A stretch of DNA of 64,000 bases from Panorpa germanica (lineage: Eukaryota; Arthropoda; Insecta; Mecoptera; Panorpidae), in the NCBI GenBank assembly GCA_963678705.1, contig OY783207.1, positions 23,906,001 through 23,970,000 of the forward strand, written 5' to 3'. Below the pieces are notes generated by a model. That model searched no databases, was not told the origin of the DNA, and saw nothing but the letters and a program-made list of their open reading frames with translations. Positions 48,771 to 61,700 of the stretch are shown here, one piece after another. A program made the translations under genes and the position numbers. Position 1 is the first letter of the stretch. Every line of letters starts with the position of its first letter.

Positions 48771-50068
48771 CAGTTGGACAAAATTGTATGTGAAATAATT
48801 AAAATTGCTATTTTTAATAACAATTAGTAATAGAAATTGCTTTCTCTTCTATATTTTTCAAAAACTGTTATTAATCTTCTTTTAAAAGTAAATTCTACAG
48901 CATTTTGACATATTGTCACATTTTGGACGTTATAATTTAATATTTTTAATTTAAAACATTGGACCTTGTAAGGTTCTAAAAAAAATAAGAAAACTTAAAA
49001 AATAAATTAAATTAAAAATGGAATGACTACGCGTATTGCCATATGGTAAACAATTTAAATTAAATATAAAATTAAATTAACGCAGTGAGTGGAATGATAC
49101 TTTACTTACTACAAATACGGTAATGCGCCTGATTATATGCAACACTTCTACCACTGCTACGAATCTGGAATATGTAATACAAATTCTAATTGTTATTTGA
49201 AGCACTTCAGAATGTAGTGGGCAGACGACCAATTGGTTTATTAATTATCATAAATCTTGTGACAGATTTTCCGATGACATGACTATTTAGAATTGGTCCA
49301 TAAATTAAATTAAAAATACTTTTGTTTTACATTTGTTGAATATAGAATTATCCCCACTAAACATCGTTAGGGATGAAAAGGGAAGTTTATTATGCGTCAC
49401 AGGATCTCTCTGAGGGTTTAAGGAAGAAACAAAAGGGATCCTCAAGCAGCGGGCATGTCATGAATAATAAAACGACGGTCCAAATCAAATAGAGCTTCTG
49501 GCAGTGAGAAAACGTCGCGATGAGATGGGCGGCGTGTGAGGGGGCGTCGACTTTCAGCTTCTATTGTTCTTAGATTGAATTCTGTAAATTAGCAAAAAGC
49601 ATCAAGAGCGGTAATCGAATATCCACGGCGGATAGAACAACGCTGAACTACAACAACAGTGATACTCAATTATTGCTAAAGACATAGTTACTTCTCCAAG
49701 AAAATAAATAAGAATATGGAGGAAGGGGTACTTGTATCTTCTCTCCACAGAAATACACAAATTATAATATTTAGAAAACATGATCACTTGGAGATTTCAT
49801 AAGCATGGACGTCCGCAGAAAATTATCGTAGCTAAACATTGAAAGTCCGACAGAAATTAAGAGCCCTATTTTGTGCTTTTTCCGGTCCAATGTTTTAAAT
49901 TAAAAATATTAAATTAAGAAGAACTATATTATATTATAACCTTCAAAATGTGACAATCTGTCAAAATGCAGTAAAAGAAGTTTAATGTCAGTTTTTGAAA
50001 AATATAGAAGAGAAAACAATTTCTAATAGTAATTGTTATTACTTTCACATACAATTTTGTCGAACTGT
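48771..50068. repeat. inverted repeat pair with about 0.9-kb spacer
   Basis: About 190 bp at 48771-48966 recur as an imperfect reverse complement at 49883-50068; shared landmarks are CAAAATTGTATGTGAAAT and TTTAAAACATTGGACC with their complements. A related direct pair (GCAGTGAGTGGAATGA near 49082, ACAGTGAGTGGGAATGA near 50215) lies outside each arm. It could be a non-autonomous transposon with long inverted ends or two head-to-head copies of a dispersed repeat. No coding capacity was recognised in the spacer. Confidence 0.5.
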
Positions 50069-50605
50069 CAAAATTTATATTACTAACGATGCATACGCAC
50101 CAACTAAATTAACTAAACTTAAATTATAACGCAAATATGAAAAGGAATGCTTAAACGAGAACTTGAAATCTAGATTACAATATAAAATAAAAACAGTAAA
50201 TTAAATATCAAAACAGTGAGTGGGAATGAGGCTTTACGCACTACTTTACTTTAAATGATAGAAATATAAAATAATAAAAATGATTAATTTTGAGGTACAA
50301 ATTTATTGATTGTATTTCTTATAATTTACACGGGTTAAAATTACAGTGGTATAAGTCCCATTGTCTTTATTTTCCAGAAATTAACATAACAAACAGATCG
50401 ACTTAATTACTTTCTTACATCACTTTAACTTTAATAACTTAATTTAAAATTAACTTATTTTTAAAATTTACTCTTATTATTTAAGAACATTAAAAACTGT
50501 ATAAAAATATAGTACATTTTTCGTAAAACGCAAAATTAAAATTACTAGAAGATGAATTCAGTAACAAAGACGAGTTAGTTTGGTTGCATGAGAATCAGGG
50601 TCTTT

Positions 50606-53600
50606 TTACACGTTCACTTTTAATAAACAATATATAAATAATCCATAAAACACTTCATAAATTCTGAATCGTTGCAGTGCTGAAGCTCTACTTCGAACTG
50701 CAAACAATAAATTGGTAAATGCACAACCAATTTTTTGTAACCATTATAGAAATATATATATGAATATTTTTTACCTAGTAGCAGCGCTTCTCGATTGTCC
50801 AGCAACAGGACGTCAGGCACCGCGGTTCCCACGGGAACGACGCTCTCCTGGTTACCTGTCCAGAGCACGGGGGCGACGGGGGTGACACTAGCAACGCAAC
50901 GCACTCTCATAGAACCCCCAACGAAGTGCTGGGCGCCCACTCGAAGCCGGAGGCCTAATGACACCGTCACTAGTCCGTTCTGATTTATAAAGGGCGCGTG
51001 TGGTATCAGGAAAGCTGGATGTGTCACCTAAGTAGGGAAGACAGGAGTAATCCCGGATAATTAGTTTATATCCACGTGTTATACTCATTTGCCAGGGTCG
51101 TACTGGAGATTTATAAATGAGTTGAATTTATATTTAAAAGGGCAGGGCAATTTTAAATATTTTAGAGGGCGGAACTCGGAAATGTAAATATAAATTTAGA
51201 TTTATGTAAATTACCTGTTTTTCATTGAGAAACCATTGTAACACAGACGCCGGATGTGATCTACCGGAAGTACAATTCAGACTGATATCATCTCCTATCT
51301 CATACTGTGTCCGGTCTCCACTGATATGTGGTCCATCCTTGGGCAAGTCTTTTGGATAAATTTTAAATATAGTTTTTATTTATAAAAAACAGTCTCCTGA
51401 AGGGAAGCAGGAGAAAGAAAGAAGTAGTGAGGAAACAGTTAAACTTCAGTCCAGAAAAATAGAGGATTTGCGGAAAGGAGATAAGGACAAGAGGTGGATG
51501 ACGGAGATAGAGACAATAATAAAATAGTAAAGGAAGAAAGTCAAGAAGAAATAGTAAAGTAAGAGAGTCAAGAGGAAATAGTAAAGATAGAGCGTTTATG
51601 CCTGTAATAGACATAAGTGTAGAAGTGAAAACGAAGAGAGAAGGCAGGAAGGATAGTGAAAAGATAATAGAGGGTTTGTCGAGAGGAGACAAGGAGGGCA
51701 AGAGGTGATAGATGAAGATACAGGCAATAAGGAAGGAGAAGCAGGAAACGGTGTAAATAAAGGAGGAGTAGGGGACAGGGAAGAGAGAGGATCAAGAAAA
51801 GAAGAAACAGAAAGTACTATTCGAAGTAGTAATAGTCTAGAATAGTTTAAGTTTTGTTTTTAACTTTGAATTTATATGAAATGCATTAAGAAATATAATA
51901 ATGTAGATTGTAAAGCCGAAAGGCACACAATTAATATAATAAATAAATAAAGAACAGTTATATTTATTAACTGTTTGTATTAATTCAAAAACAATTGACA
52001 ATATACTGAAAAATTAGGCTAAGAGGACAAGCTACTACCAAGCCAACCTTTTTATAAATAACGTAAATTACAACTGAGCATTGAAAGCAAACTCCTGCTT
52101 TACAAATCCATACTTAAACCGGTATGGCCATATGGTATCCAACTATGGGGTACTACCTCTAATATTGAAATAATCCAAAGATTTTAGTCCAAAATGCTTA
52201 GGATTGTCACAAATGCACCATGGTTTGTACCTAATTACATAATACATCGGAATCTGGATATACCCACAGTTAATGAAGAAATAGTGCTTAGAATCAAAGC
52301 ATACAAAGAGAGAATACTTGAACATCTAAATAATTTGGACAACTGTCTAATGTCCAATAATTCGGTAGTACGCAGACTAAAAAAGAAAGAACCTCAGGAC
52401 CTATTAACCAACTAAATAGAATCTAAGATCTATTAAAATTGAGAGATGAGTCGATGGGCACATCCCGCGCAAAACACTTTATTTACATACCTATCACTGA
52501 ATGTCCTCTAACCAGGATAGATTGTAATAATCTTTAGTAATCAAATAAACAAAAGGGAATGTGAAGGACTCTCTTGAATCGATAATGGCTTAAAAAATTT
52601 CAATAATGTAGTTTTGCTAGCAATTTCAGAACGAACTCTTCTTAAATAGAATGAAATTTATTCTTCTGGGCTCTGTTTCGTCATATCCTATATTATATTT
52701 ACAAATCTACTCACAGACAACATTGATAGTACCCTCTCCTTGCGCTGAAGAGAACGAAGGTGCTTCTGCAGAAACCTCGCATTTGTAGACGCCACTGGAT
52801 TTCAACGTCACTGCACGTAAAGTCACTGTTTCATTATTCGATTGTTGTTGCTGAGAAATTTAGGGGAAAGTTATTCACACCTTTTGTACGAGAAATAAAA
52901 ATAAACGCCTTAGAAATAAAATAAATAAACTTAGAAGATAAAACTATGCTAAAATTACTGTCTTTTTACAAATGTTCAATTATTTTTTAATTATATTCAA
53001 CATTATAGAGAATGAAGTAGTTCAAGTAATCATTTTTATCCCTTTAATTATTATATGTTTAATTATAAAAGGTTTACCTCCTCTACCCGTCAAATATATA
53101 GCCAGCTCTGTTATTCTATTATATGTACAAAAAAGCGCAACAGAGATAGCGCATGCTTATACGTTAATACATATTATAGACAACAGAGAAATACTGACAA
53201 CAACTAAGGCGGTAATAAAATTTAACCTATTTAAACAATTAAAAAACTGATCGATATATTTCTCAATAAAACTTCAATATTTCCTTTCTCTCTCGCTTTA
53301 AAACTCTCTGTTTTTTCAACAACTCACATCAACTTTGACGCCCTCCAGTCGATAGCTGTGCAGCGGTGGATTTGCCTTCGGGACGAACTTGAAGAACTCT
53401 TCGTTGTCTTTGTACCACTTGACGGAATACAAGGTGTCTTCCCCTAGTTCATACTGGCATTGCAATACCACATCCTGCCCCCTGATAGCCACTGGCGGTA
53501 CTAGCACTCGAAGCAGCTTGAGACTTGCTGCAGCTGCAACCACAAAGCGCCGAAACAAACGCGTTAATTACTGCAATCAGGAATTTATGACGGCCGACGG

Positions 53601-54098
53601 TGCAACTGCAATCTGCTATAATCGTGAAACTTGCGAGTAATTCCTTCCATCATTCTGCAGTTATTTTAAACCATCTAAAATAAATATTATTTTTGCGCTT
53701 CTTACGACTAACTTTATATATTTTTTATACCAGCTTAGCACAAGATAAATGTCAGTTTTTTTTTAACATTTTTCAGTTTTCTGTTCGAGTCCGGAAAGAG
53801 GATTATAAATAACAAATGCTGTGAGATTAAGCTCAAAGCTTTAAAGCTCTGTTCTACGGATTATAACTTTAAATCCAATTCATTACCTTCCCTTGTGTAC
53901 TTCAATATAAATAACTATTTCTTTGTAAGCGATATTACGTATTGCAATTAATTGGTATCACATTAAATTAGCGCTTCTTAAAATGTATCTATTGAGTAAA
54001 CGAATTCTACGAATTTTAACATCATAAATAATATTTAATAAATGTTTCCTACCTTCTAAATTATACACCAGTGAGATAAAGAAGATCAAGATCTTCAT
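50606..54098 (-). CDS. beat: beaten path (beat) family immunoglobulin-domain protein
   Basis: Six minus-strand exons (54098-54053, 53533-53328, 52850-52715, 51348-51215, 51027-50775, 50697-50606) join to 288 codons plus stop. Exon 1 encodes a signal peptide (MKILIFFISLVYNLE). The Ig regions carry LRVLVPPVAIRGQDVVLQC, LYSVKWYKDNEEFFKFVPK, TLKSSGVYKCEVSAEAPSF, then GPHISGDRTQYEIGDDISL and CTSGRSHPASVLQWF. These are hallmarks of the insect Beat family, secreted or membrane-tethered proteins that pair with Side receptors in axon guidance. The last exon ends with a short hydrophobic run (FYGLFIYCLL), which could be a GPI-type tail. Which Beat subfamily it is cannot be fixed here. The acceptor of exon 2 could also lie six bases further in. 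One intron carries antisense LINE remnants. Confidence 0.85.
51375..51957 (+). mobile_element. purine-rich LINE-like 3' fragment in beat intron
   Basis: About 420 bp of almost pure A/G on the plus strand, with an approximately 27-bp tandem duplication (AGTCAAGAAGAAATAGTAAA near 51540-51590), is followed by a tail GTAAAGCCGAAAGGCACAC and AATAAATAAATAA. Tails of this type end many insect non-LTR retrotransposons. Orientation is antisense to beat. Confidence 0.45.
52074..52415 (+). pseudogene. Jockey-clade retrotransposon reverse transcriptase C-terminal remnant
   Basis: The frame reads LLLYKSILKPVWPYGIQLWG, then SNIEIIQRF, one in-frame TAG, and MLRIVTNAPWFVPNYIIHRN with LDIPTVNEEI, ending at TAA 52415. 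This is the conserved end of Jockey-type reverse transcriptase ORFs. The internal stop and truncated 5' end show it is dead. It lies in the beat intron between exons 3 and 4, in antisense orientation. Confidence 0.8.
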
Positions 54099-55656
54099 CG
54101 CATGGACCTTTGCTGCTGTGGCAGAGCGCTTGATAATTATCGTGAATGCTAGAACGTTATTTTAACAATTATCGCAAATATAACTCATCGCTACACATCT
54201 CTACAAACACTTTAGCATCTTCTTCTATTTACTGTTAGTTTATCATAAATCACTTCGAATTGATACGATTAACAAACTAGTGAATAACAATTTGTATTTG
54301 CTTATCTGCATAATATAAAAACATCTAATGGAAGAAATTAAATTCAAACTTCGCGCGTTATATTTTACTACGTGTTTACGTTCCTAGTAATTGTACGATG
54401 CTACACCAACGACAGTTACGTCACGACTGATCTCGTTGTAACGAATAACGTAGAACGAGTAACGACCTGTACGGAGTGGACCGCATGCTACGGGTGCTAA
54501 GAATCGCGCAGTTACACTGCAACTCGTTGCCTGTCTAGTCTAATAACTAAATGAATTTTTAAATCAGAAATTCACACATATTATACTCGTATATAGTTAG
54601 CAATTCAAACAGCTCATTATTATTTCCTTAATTATTAAATTCATGGTTTCTTATTGTGTGAGTTAATATATTCACCACAGCTCTTGAAAGATTTAAACTT
54701 TTAAAGTTTTCCGCTAAATCTTTGAACTTTTCAATCAATTAACAGCGACGTGACGTGAAGTTTTTAATTAGACATTAATTAGTAAGCAGCTCTTGTACAT
54801 TTACATCATGTGAAGTTCATTTATTATTCTTTGAATTGAATATTTTAATACACAAGTGGTGAAATGGTTGCATCTAATCAGGAGTAAATATATTATAGAA
54901 AATATTTTATAATAATAAATTTATTATTTATTTAAAAACAATTTTATTTCACAATTAGTTTTTATTAATAAAATAGTTTAGTACAAAAAATAAACAAATG
55001 TTAAGTCTATAGCATGGAAAAGTAGTGATATGCAATCAAGAAATAATAATGGAAATAAATTTTGTATGATAAAGTTGCAAGGTAATTTAAATAATATTTG
55101 TTTCGTTGTTTAATATATGTTTGATTACTGATAATAGAATTTTGACCATCTCAAAGGCTTGTAGTATTACAATCTATGTTTTAACATGCAAATAAGGCGA
55201 CGTTGAATAGGAAAAATAATAGTTTCTTAATTATTTAATGTCAATTATCATTCAATTCACATTTATACAGATGCAATTCTATCTAATTACAATTTCTATT
55301 ACCCTTTTTTCATTTATATCTAGTTGCAATTATAGGTTTCATTTTACGTGGTTTGGCAGTGTGTTTAACAAATTTCTATTATCAACAATCAAATCACCCT
55401 GTATGTAATTCATCACTAATATTAATACGTTATATAGTTCGGACGCTCGTTCGATTTCAACTGCTTTGATTTGCTTTGCTTTGTGATTTCAATTCGCATC
55501 TTCTAGTGCTCTAATCTATTGCAGTTACCCTTATCACAATTCACGGTAACTCTTTTAAAACTTAAGCTACTTTTTATAAATATATATCATCTGTAGGCGG
55601 TATGCATTAGAAGCATGATTTTATTTTTTTTTAAATATTTTTTTTCATTTTCTTTT
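54099..55656. promoter_or_regulatory. beat upstream region and intergenic spacer
   Basis: No coding sequence. A less AT-rich patch at about 54390-54540 contains TTACGTCACG and several AACG/ACGAAT motifs and ends near CGCAGTTACACTG. It is a plausible promoter for the minus-strand beat gene. The rest is AT-rich. Confidence 0.35.
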
Positions 55657-55740
55657 TTAAACAACTGGATCTTTAAAGCTTCCCAAGAAAGGGGAATGAC
55701 GAATTCCAAAACTGTGAGCCGGGACATTGTCTAGGTTCAC
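55657..55740 (-). other. alternative last exon of the STPGR gene
   Basis: Acceptor TTTATTTCAG, then 27 codons (VNLDNVPAHSFGIRHSPFLG and seven more) to TAA. It joins exon 56643-56393 in phase 0, exactly as does the exon 56323-56096. The ending resembles the usual C-terminus of short ODF3 proteins, so it may be the ancestral one. Confidence 0.65.
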
Positions 55741-58700
55741 CTGAAATAAAAATAATACATGTTACATTAATGATAAAATAAACTTAGAGTGAAATTTGAA
55801 ATTATCTTGATCTGGGAAAGGCTGGCAGGACTTACAATCTTGTCACAAAGGATTTAGACATCCTCCAATTTGTTTTCTAGTTACAAATAATAATTCAAAA
55901 GTTTCTTAACTTGTATATTATAAATCCTTATTAAAACTTATGTACTTTGCTGTTGTTTTTGCAATATTTGCCAAAGTGAATACACAGGTTAAATATGTAG
56001 CATGTAATCAGGCGCTTGAAAAATACACTAAACTTGTGAACAACATTATCTCTTACAATTTTATAAAAACTTAATTAATGATTTAAATAAAAGATTTATG
56101 AACACTGCATCTGTGGTTGTTGTTGTTGGTTTCCATACATCTGCTCGTACATTGCATAGCACTGTTCTGGCGGTTCGTACTTAGAAATATGTTCTTTCTT
56201 TAGAGGGCGGCATGGAGCCTCATACTCAAGTGGCACTAGGGCAGGTGTCTGATGACCAAGGTAACGACTGTGACGGATACCAAAGGATTGTCTAGGAATT
56301 TCAAGCAAGTGGGAGTTTCCGGTCTATTAGGATATTAAGGATTAGGATATTAAGATGATGGAATCACATTAGGAATATGTTAGTATAATTACCTTCTCTG
56401 GGTAGAACGCAGCAGGTCCAGGAGTGCATGATCCCTGCGTCTGTTTAAACCGGGCTCTCATCGTGAAAGCTGGAGATTGTTTCAGTAGGGAGGAATCATC
56501 GGCGTCGTAAGCTCCAGGTCCTGGAACGCTCATCAGTGGAGAAAGGTCGGCATTTCGACCGGAAATAGTAAAAGCAGGTGCAGATCTGATCTTGCCTTCC
56601 TTTGACGAACACATTACAGTTGGCACATTGTACAAGTTGGGGGCTATAAAAATAACATTTATATTAAAATGTGTATATAGCCTTATCGGTGATACATATA
56701 TCAACAATGTTATGTTATAATATGATACATCATTGTGCAGAAATAATATTGTGTTTTTAATTTATTAGAACATATACGAGTATATACACAATTCTAGTAC
56801 TAGTAGTATTTTTATTGTCTTGACTCTCGACTTGCAATTATCAGAACTCTTATGTGGAGTGAAACCAATAAGATTCCTAAATTGTCAATACAGTAACTTA
56901 TATATGTACATAAGATTTATATTACAATAATATTCGTTTCGCTTTAGATAAGATGGTTAGAAATTGCAAGTCAGAAGGACCTTAATCTATATATGCTATG
57001 ATATATATATACAATCTGAAATATTAAAGTTTTACATTCTTATGCAATTCTATCTACATAGATATCAACAATATCTTTGTTAAACAAAAATGATAAAATC
57101 CTAAAGATAAAAATGAAAGTTATGCAATGAGGGAATGGATTTTATTAGTAAATATAAAAATACAATCTATTAATAAGAATAATATTAATTAACAGTTAAT
57201 AAAATTAAATTTAAATTAAGAACCGTATCTAGACTTTAAAGGCTGGATTCTGAACATACAATAAACATTATCGAACAGTGGATGTGTTTTTCATGAAACT
57301 CAATGTATTTTCAACATTGTTTTAAAATATTAAATGCACAGATTCATAGTTGAAGAAATTACAGCATCTTTCATGGGTGTGGTATCACTTCGAGTGATAC
57401 CATGTCCCAGTAGAATAAATATGTAACTTACTTACTTAAATCAGCTACTGAATGGTTGGTTAAATGAAAGAACAACCAAACGCAGTCACAGCAGCCCAAT
57501 GCAAATAATTTAGTTTCAAAACGCATTCAGACAAAATCTCTGTCATAAAGTTTAGAGTAGTTAAGAAACCGGCCGGAAATAAAAAAAAAAAAAAGGTTTT
57601 GCTTCGAATTTGATCTATAAAAGTATTTCAATTATGATCTTGTTTGCAACTACCAGCTCTACATCGGGTGGCGCTGGAAATTGCAGTTCGAAATAAGACC
57701 TTTTAAGTTGACATTTAAATAAAATATATACATCAGTAAGAACGCAAATTGAATTTTAATTCAACTGTTCATATCACAGAACATTGTTAATTGAAATTCA
57801 AGCTTGGAGGACACTTATCGGCTGATTTATCGGACATGTACACATTCGGTTCACCAATCAGCCGCATTTAAATCTCATTGATTTAAATTCATTTATTTAG
57901 TAAATCAAGCTATTATTCTCGTGGGTTAAGTCTTAGTTGGTTTATTCTTAGTTTTCTGGCAGTTTTAAGTTTAAGTATAACGGAAGCGTTGAGAGATGGT
58001 AATGATTAATAATATTATTATCGCCGGATGCCAACACCATGTGATGATGCAATATCAACTTATTTTTAACCTAAAAAAAATTACAATGATTTTAACATAT
58101 ATTAATAAAATAAATGCACTGAATTTTAATTGATTATTAATTATCATTAACGTTTGATCGATTTACCTGGATTTTCACTGACTACCTCATATTCGTATTT
58201 AACTCCGAATGAATAACTCGTTGAAGAAGAATCTATCGTCGTGTTTTCGGGGCAATAATGTCCCGGACCTAGAAGGAATAAAATAAATATTTAGCAAACA
58301 ATTAAATAACACAAATGATTTTCACAATAGCTCTTTAGTTTACCTGGGACCTCACTTGGTCTCTCATGATTTAGTTTAGCTCCAAATGAAAACTTAGGAG
58401 TACTATCTAATGCTAATTTTTCTGGACAGTATTGTCCAGGTCCCGGGACTTGACTAATTTGTTCAACTTCTGTTCTATGACCGAATGTAAATTTAGGTGC
58501 GCTATAAAGAGCATGCTTTTCAGGGGCGTATTGTCCTGGTCCAGGTACTTCACTAGGTCTTTCATGGCTAACTTTAGATCCAAAGGAATATTTAGGTGTT
58601 ACATCTAGATTTAATTTCTCTGGGCAATATTGACCAGGACCCGGCACTTCATTTGGTTTATCATTATCAGGCCGATGACCAAATGAGAATCTAGGTGTAC

Positions 58701-61700
58701 TGTCCAGACTATGCTGCTCCGGAGCGTACTGTCCAGGGCCTGGAACATCGCTCGGCTTGTAATTATCAGGTCTGTGGCCAAATGTATATTTAGGAGCACC
58801 ATCTACTTCATGTTTTTCAGGGGCGTACTGTCCAGGTCCGGGAACTTCACTAGGCTTGTCATGATTTAATTTTGCACCAAATGAATATCTTGGCGTTCCA
58901 TCTAAATTGTGTTGTTCTGGAGCGTATTGTCCAGGTCCTGGAACTTGATTTGGTTTAAAATCATCGGGTCTGTGGCCAAAGGAATATTTTGGGCCATCAT
59001 CTATTTCATGTTTTTCAGGAGCGTATTGTCCAGGTCCCGGAACTTGATTTGGTTTAAAATCGTCGGGTCTGTGGCCAAAGGAATATTTTGGGGCTCCATC
59101 TATTTCATGTTTTTCAGGAGCGTATTGTCCAGGTCCTGGAACTTGATTTGGTTTAAAATCATCGGGTCTGTGGCCAAAGGAATATTTTGGGCCATCATCT
59201 ATTTCATGTTTTTCAGGAGCATATTGTCCAGGCCCCGGAACTTGATTTGGTTTGTACTCATCCAGTCTGTGCCCAAAGGAATATTTAGCGCCTCCATCTA
59301 TTTCATGTTTTTCAGGAGCGTATTGTCCAGGTCCTGGAACTTGATTTGGTTTAAAATCATCGGGTCTGTGGCCAAAGGAATATTTAGCGCCTCCATCTAT
59401 TTCATGTTTCTCAGGAGCATATTGTCCAGGCCCCGGAACTTGATTTGGTTTGTAGTCATCCGGTCTGTGGCCAAAGGAATATTTAGCGCCTCCATCTATT
59501 TCATGTTTTTCAGGAGCGTATTGTCCAGGTCCTGGAACTTGATTTGGTTTAAAATCATCGGGTCTGTGGCCAAAGGAATATTTAGCGCCTCCATCTATTT
59601 CATGTTTCTCAGGAGCATATTGTCCAGGCCCCGGAACTTGATTTGGTTTGTAGTCATCCGGTCTGTGGCCAAAGGAATATTTAGCGCCTCCATCTATTTC
59701 ATGTTTTTCAGGAGCATATTGTCCAGGCCCCGGAACTTGGTTTGGTTTGTAGTCATCCGGTCTGTGGCCAAAGGAATATTTAGGAGCGTCATCTAATTCG
59801 TGCTTTTCAGGAGAGTACTGTCCAGGGCCGGGCACTTCACTAGGTTTATCATGATTTAACTTTGCACCAAATGAGTATCTTGGAGTTCCATCTAAATTGT
59901 GTTGTTCAGGAGCGTATTGTCCAGGCCCCGGTACTTGGTTTGGTTTAAAATCATCGGGTCTGTGGCCAAAGGAATATTTTGGGGCTCCATCTATTTCATG
60001 TTTTTCAGGAGCGTACTGTCCGGGACCCGGAACTTCGCTCGGCTTGTAATTATCAGGTCTATGGCCAAAAGAATATTTAGGGGCCCCATCTATTTCATGT
60101 TTCTCAGGAGCGTATTGTCCAGGTCCGGGCACTTCATTAGGTTTATCATGATTTAATTTTGCACCAAATGAATATCTTGGGGTTCCATCCAAATTGTGTT
60201 GTTCTGGAGCATATTGTCCAGGTCCTGGAACTTGATTTGGTTTATAGTCATCTGGTCTGTGGCCAAAGGAATATTTAGGAGCGCCATCTAATTCGTGCTT
60301 TTCAGGAGAATACTGTCCAGGTCCAGGAACTTCACTAGGTCTTTCAGTATCTGGCCTATGACCGAAAGAATATCTTGGGGTTCCATCCAAGTTGTGTTGT
60401 TCTGGAGCGTATTGTCCAGGCCCCGGTACTTGGTTTGGTTTAAAATCATCTGGTCTGTGGCCAAAGGAATATTTTGGGGCTCCATCTATTTCATGTTTTT
60501 CAGGAGCGTATTGTCCAGGTCCCGGAACTTGATTTGGTTTAAAATCATCGGGTCTGTGGCCAAAGGAATATTTTGGGGCTCCATCTATTTCATGTTTCTC
60601 AGGAGCGTACTGTCCAGGTCCAGGCACTTCACTAGGTTTATCATGATTTAATTTTGCACCAAATGAATATCTTGGGGTTCCATCCAAATTGTGTTGTTCT
60701 GGAGCGTATTGTCCAGGCCCCGGAACTTGATTTGGTTTGTAGTCATCCGGTCTGTGGCCAAAGGAATATTTAGGAGCGCCATCTATTTCATGTTTTTCAG
60801 GAGCATATTGTCCAGGCCCCGGAACTTGATTTGGTTTGTAGTCATCCGGTCTGTGGCCAAAGGAATATTTAGGAGCGCCATCTAATTCGTGCTTTTCAGG
60901 GGAATACTGTCCAGGTCCAGGAACTTCACTAGGTCTTTCAGTATCTGGTCTATGACCGAAAGAATATCTTGGCGTACCTTCGAGATTATGCTTTTCAGGA
61001 GCATATTGTCCGGGTCCTGGAACTTCACTAGGTCTTCCATTGTCTGTCCTATGGCCAAACGAATATCTAGGTGTTCCATCTAAATTGTGTTGTTCAGGAG
61101 CGTACTGTCCGGGACCAGGAACTTCGCTTGGCTTGAAATTATCAGGTCTATGGCCGAAGGAATATTTAGGGGCGCCGTCTAATTCATGCTTTTCAGGAGC
61201 ATATTGTCCAGGCCCGGGCACTTCACTAGGCTTATCGTGATTCACTTTAGCACCAAAAGAATATCTTGGTGCACCATCTAAATTATGTTGCTCTGGAGCA
61301 TACTGCCCGGGTCCTGGAACCTGATTTGGTTTGAAATCATCTGGTCTGTGACCAAACGAATATTTAGGGGTACCATCTATATCATGTTTTTCAGGAGCAT
61401 ATTGTCCAGGTCCGGGCACTTCACTAGGTCTTTCAGTATCAGGCCTATGGCCGAAGGAATATCTTGGCGTACCATCGAGATTATGCTTTTCGGGTGCATA
61501 CTGTCCAGGTCCAGGAACTTCATTAGGTTTAAAATCATCGGGTCTGTGGCCAAAGGAAAATTTCGGGGCCCCATCTATTTCATGTTTTTCAGGTGCGTAT
61601 TGTCCAGGCCCAGGTACTTCACTAGGCTTATCATGATTTACTTTTGCACCAAACGAATATTTTGGAGCCTTATCTAAATTGTGTTTTTCAGGAGCATACT

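Noticed and set aside
52972..53250. 92-codon hydrophobic frame inside the beat intron
   Set aside because: AT-rich intronic sequence with no initiation context or homology; hydrophobic bias is expected from T-rich codons.
58909..59796. 295-codon open frame on the plus strand across the STPGR array (and similar ones at 59899-60156, 60295-60651 and 61285-61677)
   Set aside because: Mirror of the repetitive minus-strand coding sequence: a repeat of fixed length without stops in one antisense frame stays open. The peptide is itself periodic and resembles nothing.
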